Of a stretch of 24,884 nt of DNA, positions 7,846-15,944 are shown piece after piece (positions within the stretch are counted from its first letter, which is position 1; each line of letters begins with the position of its first letter). The translations under genes were made by a program, and so were the position numbers. Source of the stretch: Bacillota bacterium (GTDB lineage Bacteria; Bacillota; Dethiobacteria; DTU022). Location: the NCBI GenBank assembly GCA_012510625.1, contig JAAZHP010000292.1:1-24884 (forward strand), given 5' to 3'. The notes under the pieces were generated by a model, which worked only from the letters and a program-made list of their open reading frames with translations, was not told where the DNA came from and searched no databases.

Positions 7846-9102
7846 ATGATTAAAATAGAAATGCCGGGTGATATGTTGAGGAGAAGCTCATCTGTGCATA
7901 TAACTGCCATATGGATAGCTCTTGGGGCGGCGGCCCTGGTATACATGATACTTGTTCTCGCCGGGATGCTGGCCTATTCTCCCGGGGACGACCCGGGAGG
8001 GCGTTATTTCAGCGAACATTTTCTTAGCCGCGCCGCGGCCTACCAGCGGGCCGGGTTGACCGTCTCCCTGCTGCGTCAGGCGATTTCCCTGCTTTTTCTC
8101 GCCGCCGCTGCCTTCGCTGCGCTGCGCCATTTTCAAACTGCGCCGCAGCCGCCCCTGGCAACTGCGGCAGGCTACATCTTTGCCTTTTTACTCTTGATGC
8201 AGCTGCTGAACCTGCCTTTCGACTTTTACCGCGGTTATACCATTGAGCACCGCTTCGGCCTTTCCGCCCAGACGGTGGCCGGCTGGTTTGCCGATTACGG
8301 CAAGGGTGCCCTCATCAGCTTGCTTCTATCCACCGCCGCCCTGGCCGGGCTCTATTTCCTGATTACCCGCCGGCCGGAACAGTGGTGGCTGCCGGCCTGG
8401 GCTGTTTTTACGCTTTTTCTTGTAATCAGCAGCTACCTCTTCCCGCTGCTCATCGATCCTCTTTTCTATCGTTTTAAACCCCTGCATGATGAGGAGATGC
8501 AGCAGCAGATCCTCGACATGGCCGGGCGGGCGGGCATTGAGGTGGAGTATGTGCTCGTTGCCGATGCCAGCCGCCGCACCCATAAGGCCAATGCATACTT
8601 TAGCGGGCTCGGCGGAAGCAAGCGGATCGTGATTTACGATACCCTGCTGGAGCGCTTTACTCCCCGGGAGGTTTTGGCAGTGATCGCCCATGAAATAGGC
8701 CACTGGAGCCACCGCCATATTGTGCTGGGAATCATAACCGGTTCCGCCGCCTCTTTTTTGGCCTTATATGTCCTGCATCTGCTTCTGCAGAAGATGGGTT
8801 TCCATGCCGACTTCCGGGCCCTGCCGCTGGCGATGCTGTTTTTGGCCCTCCTTTCGTTCGCAGCCGCTCCTGTTGAAAATGCGCTTTCCAGACACTGGGA
8901 GCGGGAGGCCGACCGGACTGCTTTTAGCCTGACCGGTGACGGGGCGCCTTTTGTATCGCTATTCCGGAAGCTGTCATTGAGCAATCTCTCCGTGGCCCAG
9001 CCGCATCCCCTTTTGAAAGCCACTCTCTATACCCACCCGCCGACCCTGGAGCGCATTGAGGCGGCGCTGCAGCATGCTGAGCGGCAGGAGCAGGCGCCGT
9101 AG
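7846..9102 (+). CDS. M48 family membrane metalloprotease (Ste24/CAAX-protease-like)
   Basis: This 418-residue integral membrane zinc protease has the HEIGHW motif at residues 282-287 (His282, Glu283 and His286) and the downstream HWEREAD with Glu352 as the probable third zinc ligand. Several hydrophobic segments precede and surround the catalytic part, and the N-terminal half includes FDFYRGYTIEHRFGLS, typical of the Ste24-like branch rather than HtpX. In eukaryotes this branch trims prenylated CAAX proteins; bacterial members are thought to act in membrane protein quality control. The start is uncertain: ATG 7846 has only a weak GGGG upstream, and ATG 7861 or 7873 are alternatives before the first membrane segment. 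It is followed 54 bp later by a metallo-beta-lactamase-fold gene in the same direction. Confidence 0.85.
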   Translation: MIKIEMPGDMLRRSSSVHITAIWIALGAAALVYMILVLAGMLAYSPGDDPGGRYFSEHFLSRAAAYQRAGLTVSLLRQAISLLFLAAAAFAALRHFQTAPQPPLATAAGYIFAFLLLMQLLNLPFDFYRGYTIEHRFGLSAQTVAGWFADYGKGALISLLLSTAALAGLYFLITRRPEQWWLPAWAVFTLFLVISSYLFPLLIDPLFYRFKPLHDEEMQQQILDMAGRAGIEVEYVLVADASRRTHKANAYFSGLGGSKRIVIYDTLLERFTPREVLAVIAHEIGHWSHRHIVLGIITGSAASFLALYVLHLLLQKMGFHADFRALPLAMLFLALLSFAAAPVENALSRHWEREADRTAFSLTGDGAPFVSLFRKLSLSNLSVAQPHPLLKATLYTHPPTLERIEAALQHAERQEQAP

Positions 9103-9156
9103 AATAAGAGGTGCCGCCAGGGCGGCGCACTACCGATTTGATCGAGGAGGTTGCAT

Positions 9157-9897
9157 ATGAAACTCACCGTGCTCGGATGTTACGGCCCCTACCCTGCAGC
9201 GGGCGGCGCCTGCTCGGGCTACCTGCTGGAAGAGGACGGCTACAGGCTTTTGATTGACTGCGGCAGCGGCGTTTTGAGCCGCCTGCAGCGGCATCTGAAG
9301 CCCTGGGAGCTTGAGGCAGTGGTGCTTTCGCACCTGCACTTCGATCATACGGCCGACCTGATGGTGATGCGCTACGCCCTCGACTACGCGCGGATGAAAG
9401 GACTCTTCCCGGAGGCGCTGCCGCTCTACTCGCCCCCGGAAACCGCTTCTGAGTTGCAGAGGCTGCTCTACAAGGAGCTCTTTGAACCGGTTGCCATAGG
9501 CGCCGCAGAGTCCCTGCAGATAGGGCCCTTTCATTTTACGTTTATGGAGGCCGTCCATGCCCTTCCCTGCCTGGCCATGCGCGTGGAGACAGAAAGAGGC
9601 GTCCTGGTCTACTCCGGGGATACAGAATACTTCGATGGATTGATTGATTTGGCCGCCGGGGCCGATCTCTTCCTCTGCGAAGCCAATTTCCAGGAAGCAG
9701 ATATGGCCGCCTCTCCGGCAAACCACCTTTCAGCCGCGCAAGCGGCCCGCCTGGCGGCCCGCGCAGGCGTGAAAAGGCTCCTGCTGACCCATCTTCATCC
9801 CGAGCGGCGTCCGGCTATTTCTCTTGAAGAGGCGCAGGAACTATATGCCGGCGCCGAAATGGCGCGGGAGGGGGAGAGCTATACCGTAGGGGAATAA
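9157..9897 (+). CDS. metallo-beta-lactamase-fold hydrolase (RNase Z-like)
   Basis: This 246-residue cytosolic protein has the MBL-fold zinc motif HLHFDH (residues 59-64) after an N-terminal MKLTVLGCYG strand and a DCGSGVLSRLQ helix. It also has the later landmarks VYSGDTEYF (Asp), ANHLSAAQAARLAARAG and LLTHLHPE (His). The arrangement resembles small ribonuclease-Z-like or cyclic phosphodiesterase-like MBL proteins; the substrate cannot be told. The ATG at 9157 is preceded by GAGGAGG (9144-9150) at 6-nt spacing, so the TTG six bases upstream is not needed. It converges on the serine hydrolase gene, with only 37 bp between the stop codons. Confidence 0.82.
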   Translation: MKLTVLGCYGPYPAAGGACSGYLLEEDGYRLLIDCGSGVLSRLQRHLKPWELEAVVLSHLHFDHTADLMVMRYALDYARMKGLFPEALPLYSPPETASELQRLLYKELFEPVAIGAAESLQIGPFHFTFMEAVHALPCLAMRVETERGVLVYSGDTEYFDGLIDLAAGADLFLCEANFQEADMAASPANHLSAAQAARLAARAGVKRLLLTHLHPERRPAISLEEAQELYAGAEMAREGESYTVGE

Positions 9898-9934
9898 AAG
9901 GCGGGCAAGGCGATCCGGGGGCGCGACGGCCCCT

Positions 9935-10834
9935 TCAGGCCAGCGCCTTGACGGACAGCTCGGCCAGCCTGCCGATGAGGGCGGCAGCCCGATCCTGGCT
10001 GGGCGGATCGATGACTACGGCGGCCAGGGCCACCGGCGGGCGGTGCGGGAAGTAGAGCAGCGCCATGTCGCCGACGATGCCCGTGACCGTGCCCACCTTG
10101 TTGGCCACCACCGCCTGCTCCCGGATGTAGCGGCCGATCCGCCCCTTGTCCGCGGTTGCCGCCATCAGCGCGATCCCCTTGCGGGTGAGAGCTTCGCCCG
10201 CCACTTTTCTCTCATGCAGCGCCATGAGCATGCGGGTCAGCTCGTAGGCTGTGGCCACGTTTGAAGGAAGGTCCGATTCCAAATCATACATTTTCCGGGT
10301 GAAGGCGCTTTTCTCCAGGCCCAGCCTCTGCGCCGTGGCCGCGCAGCCCCCCGCCCCGACTAGGTCAAAGATGATATTCGTGGCCACGTTGTCGCTGAGG
10401 ATGATCATCAGGGCGAGCAGCTCTTCAAGGGTATAGGAGCTTCCCGTTTCGGCAAACTGTAAAATTCCCGTCCCCGTTACCGGGGTTTGGCCGGCAAACT
10501 TGTCGCTCTCCCGCAAGGTATGGGTGCGGTCCAGCGAAAGCCGGCCCCGCTCGGTCTGCTCCAGGACAGCCAGCAAAAGCAGCGTTTTAATCATGCTGGC
10601 CGGGTAGAAGGGACGGTGCGCCTCCAGAAGGATATCCTTTCCCGCAGCGTAGTCGTAAAGGCAGAACCGTGCCTCCAGGCCGCTTGAGGCAATGAGCGCC
10701 TTAAGATCGCCTTCCAGGTTGCTCAAGGCCGCCGGCGTCTTCTTTGAAGCGCGAATGTCTTCCCGCCACGGCTTAAACACCCAGGCGGGAACGGCCGTTG
10801 ATTCAATGGTTACCCGCTTTTCCTCTTCCGCCAA
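9935..10834 (-). CDS. class A beta-lactamase-like serine hydrolase
   Basis: A penicillin-binding/beta-lactamase fold is shown by SMIK (active Ser80, Lys83), SDN (residues 147-149) and KVG (246-248) in place of KTG. The frame stays open upstream to 11269. However, the extra 145 residues are largely translated intergenic repeats (basic, proline-rich and out of family), so the start is placed at TTG 10834, which has AAGAGGT upstream with about 8-nt spacing. This gives 299 residues, the family's usual length. No signal peptide is visible from this start, which is odd for a true beta-lactamase. KVG rather than KTG also suggests a class-A-like hydrolase of unknown substrate rather than a resistance enzyme. 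The start is the weakest part of this call. Confidence 0.72.
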   Translation of the reverse strand: MAEEEKRVTIESTAVPAWVFKPWREDIRASKKTPAALSNLEGDLKALIASSGLEARFCLYDYAAGKDILLEAHRPFYPASMIKTLLLLAVLEQTERGRLSLDRTHTLRESDKFAGQTPVTGTGILQFAETGSSYTLEELLALMIILSDNVATNIIFDLVGAGGCAATAQRLGLEKSAFTRKMYDLESDLPSNVATAYELTRMLMALHERKVAGEALTRKGIALMAATADKGRIGRYIREQAVVANKVGTVTGIVGDMALLYFPHRPPVALAAVVIDPPSQDRAAALIGRLAELSVKALA

Positions 10835-11036
10835 TAGAGCTGACCTCTTTGTAACGGGCCATGATCCCGCAAGTATGGGCAGATCAACTGCCTGTAACAA
10901 TATATGCGCCAGGGCTTGCTCACCTAGCACCATAAAAAGCGCTACACTTTCCGCCAGAGTTGGGACACTAGGGACATCCCCATCGTCCCACTTATATTCC
11001 GCTAAAACCGTATTGGAAAATGGCAGGCTTTCAATG

Positions 11037-11103
11037 TTCCCAAAGGGGGCGCTTATGGAAAGTAACAGAAAGTCCCCATTTCCCAAAGGGGGATTTAGGG
11101 GGA
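11037..11103. repeat. short direct repeats TTCCCAAAGGGGG
   Basis: TTCCCAAAGGGGG occurs at 11037-11049 and again at 11080-11092, the second followed by ATTTAGGGGGATTTT. This G-rich/C-rich sequence resembles interspersed intergenic repeats seen in many bacteria. The whole stretch 10835-11378 contains no supported gene and is dominated by such repeats. Confidence 0.5.
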
Positions 11104-11210
11104 TTTTAGCCCTACAACTGCAGCCGGGTCTTAGTATCTGTAACTGCTTGTCCTCGGCCATAGGCAATTTCTTGCTTCTGTTTTCCTGCCGGGCGGTGGG
11201 GGAGCCGGCG

Positions 11211-11278
11211 GGCGGGCGTGGAAGCCCGCCCCTACGCCTTTTGGGGCTAGAGTTGTAGGGACGGCTCATGAGCCGCCC
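11211..11278. repeat. pair of GTAGGG-CGG hairpin repeats, head to head
   Basis: Two hairpins share a common edge. On the minus strand GTAGGGGCGGGC leads into a 7-bp stem, GGCGGGC/GCCCGCC (11211-11230). On the plus strand GTAGGGACGG (11256-11265) leads into the perfect palindrome CGGCTCATGAGCCG (11262-11275) and then CCC. Stem sequences differ but the GTAGGG(A/G)CGG start is conserved. This suggests two members of one small interspersed repeat family in opposite orientation. Confidence 0.55.
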
Positions 11279-11291
11279 GAACCGGAGGCTG

Positions 11292-11377
11292 GAAGTCGGA
11301 GGTCAGAGGTCGGAAAGGAAAAACATTACATTCTGTAATTTACAATCCGACCTCCGACTTCGACCTCTGACCTCCGA
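11292..11377. repeat. large imperfect inverted repeat upstream of selA
   Basis: The left arm (11292-11314) starts GAAGTCGGAGGTCAG and ends AGGTCGGA. The right arm (11346-11377) is its reverse complement with a 13-nt insertion, CGACTTCGACCTC, that itself duplicates arm sequence, and without the last four bases. At the centre ATTACA-TTC-TGTAAT (11325-11339) makes a second small stem. The right arm ends 5 bp before the -35 box of the selA promoter. Confidence 0.7.
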
Positions 11378-11382
11378 TATGT

Positions 11383-11412
11383 TTGCCAACCGGCCTTTCT
11401 TCCTGCTATAAT
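11383..11412 (+). promoter_or_regulatory. sigma-A promoter for the sel operon
   Basis: TTGCCA (11383-11388) is followed by an 18-nt spacer and a perfect TATAAT (11407-11412). Transcription would start near 11419, leaving a leader of about 30 nt before the selA start codon. Confidence 0.7.
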
Positions 11413-11448
11413 TTGCCTAGAGATTATCACCTGAAATGAGGTTTGCCT

Positions 11449-12867
11449 GTGACTGAATTGCATCCTTACCTGCGCGAACTGCCGGCGGTAGACCGGCTGC
11501 TGAAGGAACCGGCGCTCGGCGAGCTGCTGGAACGCTTGCCGCGCCGGCTGGTTTTAGCGGCGGTCCAGGAAACCCTGCAGGGCTACCGGCAGAAAATATC
11601 CGCAGAGAGAGAAGGCGGCCGGTTCATGGCCGGCCTGGATCTCTCCACGGCGGTACTGGCTCAGGAGGCGGCGATGCTGGCGCAGAACCGGGCCCTGCCC
11701 CGCCTGCGCCCGGTAATCAATGCCACCGGGATTGTCCTGCATACCAACCTGGGGCGGGCCCCCCTGGCTCGGGCGGCGGCGCAGGCGGTCACATCAATCA
11801 TGGAAGGCTACTGCAACTTGGAGATGGACCTGGAAGAGGGCGTGCGCGGTTCGCGGCAGGCTCACCTGGAAAGGCTTCTCTGTGAACTGACCGGAGCTGA
11901 AGCGGCGGTGGTGGTGAACAACAATGCCGCCGCCGTTTTTCTGCTTCTCAACAGCTGTGCGGCCGGCAAAGAAGTCATCGTTTCGCGGGGGCAGTTGGTG
12001 GAAATCGGCGGCTCTTTTCGCCTTCCCGAGGTCATGGCGGCCGGCGGCGTCCGCCTCGTCGAGGTGGGCACCACGAACAAGACCTATAGGCGCGATTACG
12101 AAGCGGCCATCACCGCCGACACCGCCGCCCTGCTCAAGGTTCATACCAGCAACTACCAGCTGGTCGGCTTTACCGCCTCCGTTGACGCCAAAGAAATTGC
12201 CGGCCTGGCGCATGCGCATAACCTGCTGGCCGTTGAAGACCTGGGCAGCGGTGTGCTCATTGATACAACCAGGTTTGGGCTTCCCCCCGAACCGCGGGTC
12301 CAGGAGAGCATCGCCGCCGGGATGGATCTTGTTACTTTCAGCGGTGACAAGCTGCTCGGAGGCCCGCAAGCGGGGATTATCGTGGGGCGGCGCGAGCTTA
12401 TTGAGAAAATCCGCCGCAACCAGCTGGCCCGGGCGCTGCGTGTTGACAAGCTCACGGTGGCGGCTTTAGAGGCCACCCTTCGCCTTTACCTCGATGAAGA
12501 GAAAGCGGTACGCGAGATTCCAATCTGGAGGGCGCTGGCGGCGTCTCTATCCCGGCTGCGGGAGCGGGCTGAAACCCTGGCCGCCCGGCTGAGAGATTAT
12601 TTCAGCGAAGTGGATTTGGAGCTGCTGGAGGGAAGCTCCCGGGTTGGCGGAGGCGCCCTTCCCACGGCGGAGCTGCCCACTGTTCTGATTTCCTTGCGTG
12701 TTCCCGGAAAGGAGGCATCGGAACTGGCCGGGCGCCTTCGCGGCGGCAGCCCGCCTGTCATTGTGCGGCTGCAGCAGGAGCGGCTGCTGTTTGATTTGCG
12801 CACAGTCGGGCCGGAACAGGACGAACTGCTTCTGCAAGCCCTGGCTGCAGCCCTGGAAGAGGAGTAA
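11449..12867 (+). CDS. selA: L-seryl-tRNA(Sec) selenium transferase
   Basis: SelA is a PLP enzyme that converts Ser-tRNA(Sec) to Sec-tRNA(Sec) using selenophosphate. The 472-residue product has the conserved INATGIVLHTNLGRAPLA block, VEVGTTNKT, VEDLGSGVL and the PLP-lysine region SGDKLLGGPQAG, with Lys301 as the expected Schiff-base lysine. The length matches bacterial SelA. The GTG at 11449 is chosen because GAGGT (11438-11442) lies 6 nt upstream; TTG at 11443 directly abuts that site. It is first in a plus-strand operon with selB and selD and has a strong promoter just upstream. Confidence 0.95.
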   Translation: MTELHPYLRELPAVDRLLKEPALGELLERLPRRLVLAAVQETLQGYRQKISAEREGGRFMAGLDLSTAVLAQEAAMLAQNRALPRLRPVINATGIVLHTNLGRAPLARAAAQAVTSIMEGYCNLEMDLEEGVRGSRQAHLERLLCELTGAEAAVVVNNNAAAVFLLLNSCAAGKEVIVSRGQLVEIGGSFRLPEVMAAGGVRLVEVGTTNKTYRRDYEAAITADTAALLKVHTSNYQLVGFTASVDAKEIAGLAHAHNLLAVEDLGSGVLIDTTRFGLPPEPRVQESIAAGMDLVTFSGDKLLGGPQAGIIVGRRELIEKIRRNQLARALRVDKLTVAALEATLRLYLDEEKAVREIPIWRALAASLSRLRERAETLAARLRDYFSEVDLELLEGSSRVGGGALPTAELPTVLISLRVPGKEASELAGRLRGGSPPVIVRLQQERLLFDLRTVGPEQDELLLQALAAALEEE

Positions 12868-12916
12868 CTGCGGTCTAAAGGAATCTCTAATAATAATAAA
12901 TTGAAAGGCTCTGGTT

Positions 12917-14827
12917 TTGTTGGAACACCTGATCATTGGAACCGCCGGTCATGTAGATCACGGTAAAACTGTTTTAATCAAGGCCCTTACCGGGGTGGAT
13001 ACGGATCGCCTGCAGGAAGAGAAGAAACGGGGCATCTCCATAGACCTGGGATTCGCCCCCCTCGAGATTCCCGGCGTGGGCCTGGCCGGGGTGGTCGATG
13101 TTCCCGGCCACGAGCGCTTCATCCACAACATGCTTGCCGGAGCGGCCGGCATGGACCTGGTTCTGCTGGTGATAGATGCCGCCGAGGGGATCATGCCGCA
13201 GACCAGGGAGCACCTGCAGATACTGCAGCTCCTGGGCGTCCGCAAGGGGATCGTGGTGCTCACAAAAATCGACCTTGTGGACGAGGAATGGCGGGAACTG
13301 GTCCGGGAAGAGGTTGTCGGAGAGCTAAAGGGAACCTTTCTGGAAGGAGCGCCGCTGCATGAGGTCTCCGCCTTTACCGGCGAAGGAATCGCCGAACTGA
13401 AAGAGCTGATCGTATCGGCGACCCGCGGCCTTCCTCCCCGGGATGCGTCGGGGCCGCTGCGGCTGCCGGTGGACCGCTCTTTTACCATTGCCGGCTTCGG
13501 CACCGTGATTACCGGAACGCTCTTCCGGGGCGGTGTGAAGGTTGGCGACAGGGTTGAAATTGTCCCCCCCGGCCGGGAAGCCCGCGTGCGCAATATACAG
13601 GTCCATGGCTGCGACGTAGAAAAAGCCCTGGCCGGACAGCGGGTTGCGCTAAACCTGGCCGGTATTGAGAAATGGGAGATCCGGCGGGGCAGCGTCATCG
13701 CCTCTCCCGGCTACTACCGGACCACGAAGCTGATTGATGCCTCGCTAACCCTTTTGCCCGGCGCGCCCCGCCCGCTTAAAAATCTCGATCCCGTTCACCT
13801 TTTCCTGGGGACCGCCCGCGTGGTGGCGCGGCTGCTGCTGCTCGAGCACGAGGAGCTCAAGCCGGGTGAAAAATCCATCGTCCAGTGCCGCCTGAGCCAG
13901 TCCCTGGTGGCTGACCGGGGCGACCCTTTCATCATCCGGTCCTACTCCCCCATGACCACCATCGGGGGAGGCCGGGTTCTCGACCCCGCTCCTTCGCGGC
14001 ACCGCCGTTTTCGCCGCGATTCTTTTGCTCACCTGGCAGAGCTGGAGCAGGAGCCGGCAGCGGGAGGGGACGAGGCTTTTATTTACCGCAAGCTGGAGCA
14101 GCTGCTCATCGCCGATTCGGCCCGCCTGGCCCGGGAGGCACGCCTGGAGCAGAAACAGATAAAGGATATCCTGGAGGGGCTGGTCCGGAAAGCCGCCGCC
14201 GTGAAGCTGGGCGAAAGCTATCTTGCGCAGAAGGTTTTGGAAGAATGGAAAGGACGCCTGCTGCGCAGGCTGGAAGATTATCACCGCCGCCATCCCCTGC
14301 TGCCCGGCATTTCCAGGGCGGAATTGAAGGCGGCGCTGCCTGCAGCCCTGAACCTGCGGGAATATGACCATTTTTTGGCGCGGCTGCAGGAGCGGGGGCA
14401 AATTGTCCTGAAGGGAGACCTGGTCAGCCTGGAAGGCTTTGAGCCTCAGCCCTCCGGTGAAGAGCAGGCGCAGCTTGATCGCCTGGGCGAAATCTATGCC
14501 ACGGCCCGTTTCCAACCTCCGGCGGCCAAAGAGGCGCTGGCCCGGGCGGGAATTGACGGGCGCCAGCAGGAGGATTATTACAGCTACCTGGTAAACTGCG
14601 GCCGCCTGGTTAAAATAAATGAGGAGCTCTACTTTCACCGGGAGGCTTACGACGCGGCGCTTGACCTGTTGCGCCGCCATTTTGACGCTTCCGGAACCAT
14701 TACCCTGGCCCAGTTCAGGGATCTTACCGGCAGTTCGCGGAAGATCGTGCAGCCGCTGCTGGAGCATTTTGATCAGCTCAAGCTGACCCGCCGCGTGGGC
14801 GATCACCGCGTCCCCCTAAAACTATAA
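12917..14827 (+). CDS. selB: selenocysteine-specific translation elongation factor
   Basis: SelB is a GTPase that carries Sec-tRNA(Sec) to the ribosome and reads the SECIS hairpin in the mRNA. The 636-residue product has the EF-Tu-like G domain with GHVDHGKT (residues 11-18), DVPGHERF and TKID. It also has domain II/III features such as ITGTLFRGGV and a long C-terminal part made of winged-helix repeats (about residue 370 onward) for RNA binding. The start is TTG at 12917 with GAAAGG 8 nt upstream; a second TTG follows directly. It lies 49 bp after selA. A perfect hairpin begins at the base after its stop codon, ahead of selD. Confidence 0.95.
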   Translation: MLEHLIIGTAGHVDHGKTVLIKALTGVDTDRLQEEKKRGISIDLGFAPLEIPGVGLAGVVDVPGHERFIHNMLAGAAGMDLVLLVIDAAEGIMPQTREHLQILQLLGVRKGIVVLTKIDLVDEEWRELVREEVVGELKGTFLEGAPLHEVSAFTGEGIAELKELIVSATRGLPPRDASGPLRLPVDRSFTIAGFGTVITGTLFRGGVKVGDRVEIVPPGREARVRNIQVHGCDVEKALAGQRVALNLAGIEKWEIRRGSVIASPGYYRTTKLIDASLTLLPGAPRPLKNLDPVHLFLGTARVVARLLLLEHEELKPGEKSIVQCRLSQSLVADRGDPFIIRSYSPMTTIGGGRVLDPAPSRHRRFRRDSFAHLAELEQEPAAGGDEAFIYRKLEQLLIADSARLAREARLEQKQIKDILEGLVRKAAAVKLGESYLAQKVLEEWKGRLLRRLEDYHRRHPLLPGISRAELKAALPAALNLREYDHFLARLQERGQIVLKGDLVSLEGFEPQPSGEEQAQLDRLGEIYATARFQPPAAKEALARAGIDGRQQEDYYSYLVNCGRLVKINEELYFHREAYDAALDLLRRHFDASGTITLAQFRDLTGSSRKIVQPLLEHFDQLKLTRRVGDHRVPLKL

Positions 14828-14862
14828 TTAGTTAACTCGGTGCCAGGCACCGAGTTAACTAA
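14828..14862. repeat. perfect 16-bp hairpin between selB and selD
   Basis: TTAGTTAACTCGGTGC (14828-14843) and GCACCGAGTTAACTAA (14847-14862) are perfect reverse complements around a 3-nt CAG loop. It starts at the first base after the selB stop codon and ends 30 nt before the selD start. No T-run follows, so it is not a classical terminator. The GGTGCCAGGCACC core resembles interspersed palindromic repeats of Bacillota. Confidence 0.75.
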
Positions 14863-14892
14863 CTCCGGGCAGGGGCAGGAGGAGGTGCTGAA

Positions 14893-15942
14893 TTGAAGAA
14901 AGAGGAAATCAGGCTCACGGCCATGACCGCGAGCGCCGGGTGAGCGGCCAAGATAGGGCCGGGAGCCCTGGCACAGGTTCTGTGCCGCTTGCCCTCCATT
15001 GACGATCCCAATTACCTGAACCGGGACCAGCATTATGCCGATGCCGGTGTTTACCGCCTCTCTGACGAGATGGCGCTGGTTCAATCTATTGATTTTTTCA
15101 CTCCCGTTGTCGACGACCCCTACCTTTTCGGGCAGATTGCAGCGGCAAACGCTTTCAGCGATCTCTATGCCATGGGAGCAAAGCCGCTGACAGCCTTAAA
15201 CCTTGTCTGCTTCCCTGCAGAGCGGCAGCCCTTGAAAATACTGGAGGAGATCCTCCGCGGCGGATTTGATAAAATTAGGGAAGCGGGAGCGGTTCTCATC
15301 GGGGGGCACAGTGTCGATGATGCCGAGCCCAAGTACGGCCTCTCCGTTACCGGCCTGGTGGACCCACAGCGGATGATCACCAGCGGCGGCGCCCGCCCGG
15401 GGGACTTGCTGTTTTTAACCAAATCCATCGGCACCGGCATTATTAACACCGCCATAAAGGGAGGACAGCTCAAGGAATCAGAGGCGGCGGAGACCTTGCA
15501 GGGGATGGCAGCCCTGAATGCCGCCGCCGCGGCGGCAATGGTTGAAGCAGGAGCCTCAGCCGCTACAGATATTACCGGCTTCGGGCTGCTCGGCCACCTG
15601 CATGAAATGCTCATTGCCAGCGGCGCCGGCGCCGCCATAAAGAAGGAAGCGATCCCGCTTTACCCGCGGGCAAAAGAGATGGCCGAAAGCGGGTTCATTC
15701 CCGGGGGCGCTTACCGCAATCTCAGGTTTTATGAGAAAGCTATCAACTGGCTGGGAGCCGAAGAGGAGAAAGCGGACTGGTTAACTATCCTTTTTGATCC
15801 CCAGACCTCGGGGGGGCTGTTAATTGCCGTGCCTCGGCAGCAGGCCGGCGCGCTGCTCTCGGGTTTAGATAGTAGAAATATCAAGGGGTTCCATATTGGC
15901 GAGATCAACGGAAATAGAGCCGGGGAAATTACCCTGTCTTGA
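14893..15942 (+). CDS. selD: selenide, water dikinase, itself a selenoprotein (UGA = Sec17)
   Basis: SelD makes selenophosphate from selenide and ATP. The plain open frame begins at 14989, which would miss the catalytic N-terminus. Reading through the in-frame TGA at 14941-14943 gives 349 residues starting at TTG 14893, with GGAGGAGGTG just upstream. The N-terminus then aligns with E. coli SelD: IRLT at residues 6-9, AG at 15-16, Sec17 where E. coli has Cys17, and Lys20. E. coli Cys19 is Ala here. The rest has DPYLFGQIAAANAFSDLYAMG, ALIGGHSVDD-like GGHSVDD, and the C-terminal DPQTSGGLL motif. The hairpin at 14970-14986 fits a bSECIS. It is third in the selABD operon. An ATG at 14923 is an alternative start but has no comparable ribosome binding site. 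Confidence 0.93.
14970..14986 (+). promoter_or_regulatory. bSECIS-like hairpin in selD mRNA
   Basis: GGCACA and TGTGCC form a perfect 6-bp stem closing the loop GGUUC. GGAG (14962-14965) and CTCC (14994-14997) can extend the base. The loop begins with G and lies 32 nt after the UGA codon. Both agree with the known bacterial SECIS pattern (a G in the first two loop positions, and 16-37 nt from UGA to loop). SelB encoded next door would bind it. Confidence 0.75.
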
Positions 15943-15944
15943 AA

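Noticed and set aside
14828..14862. Reading the selB-selD hairpin as a terminator
   Set aside because: No T-run follows on either side, and selD lies 30 nt downstream with no separate promoter seen.
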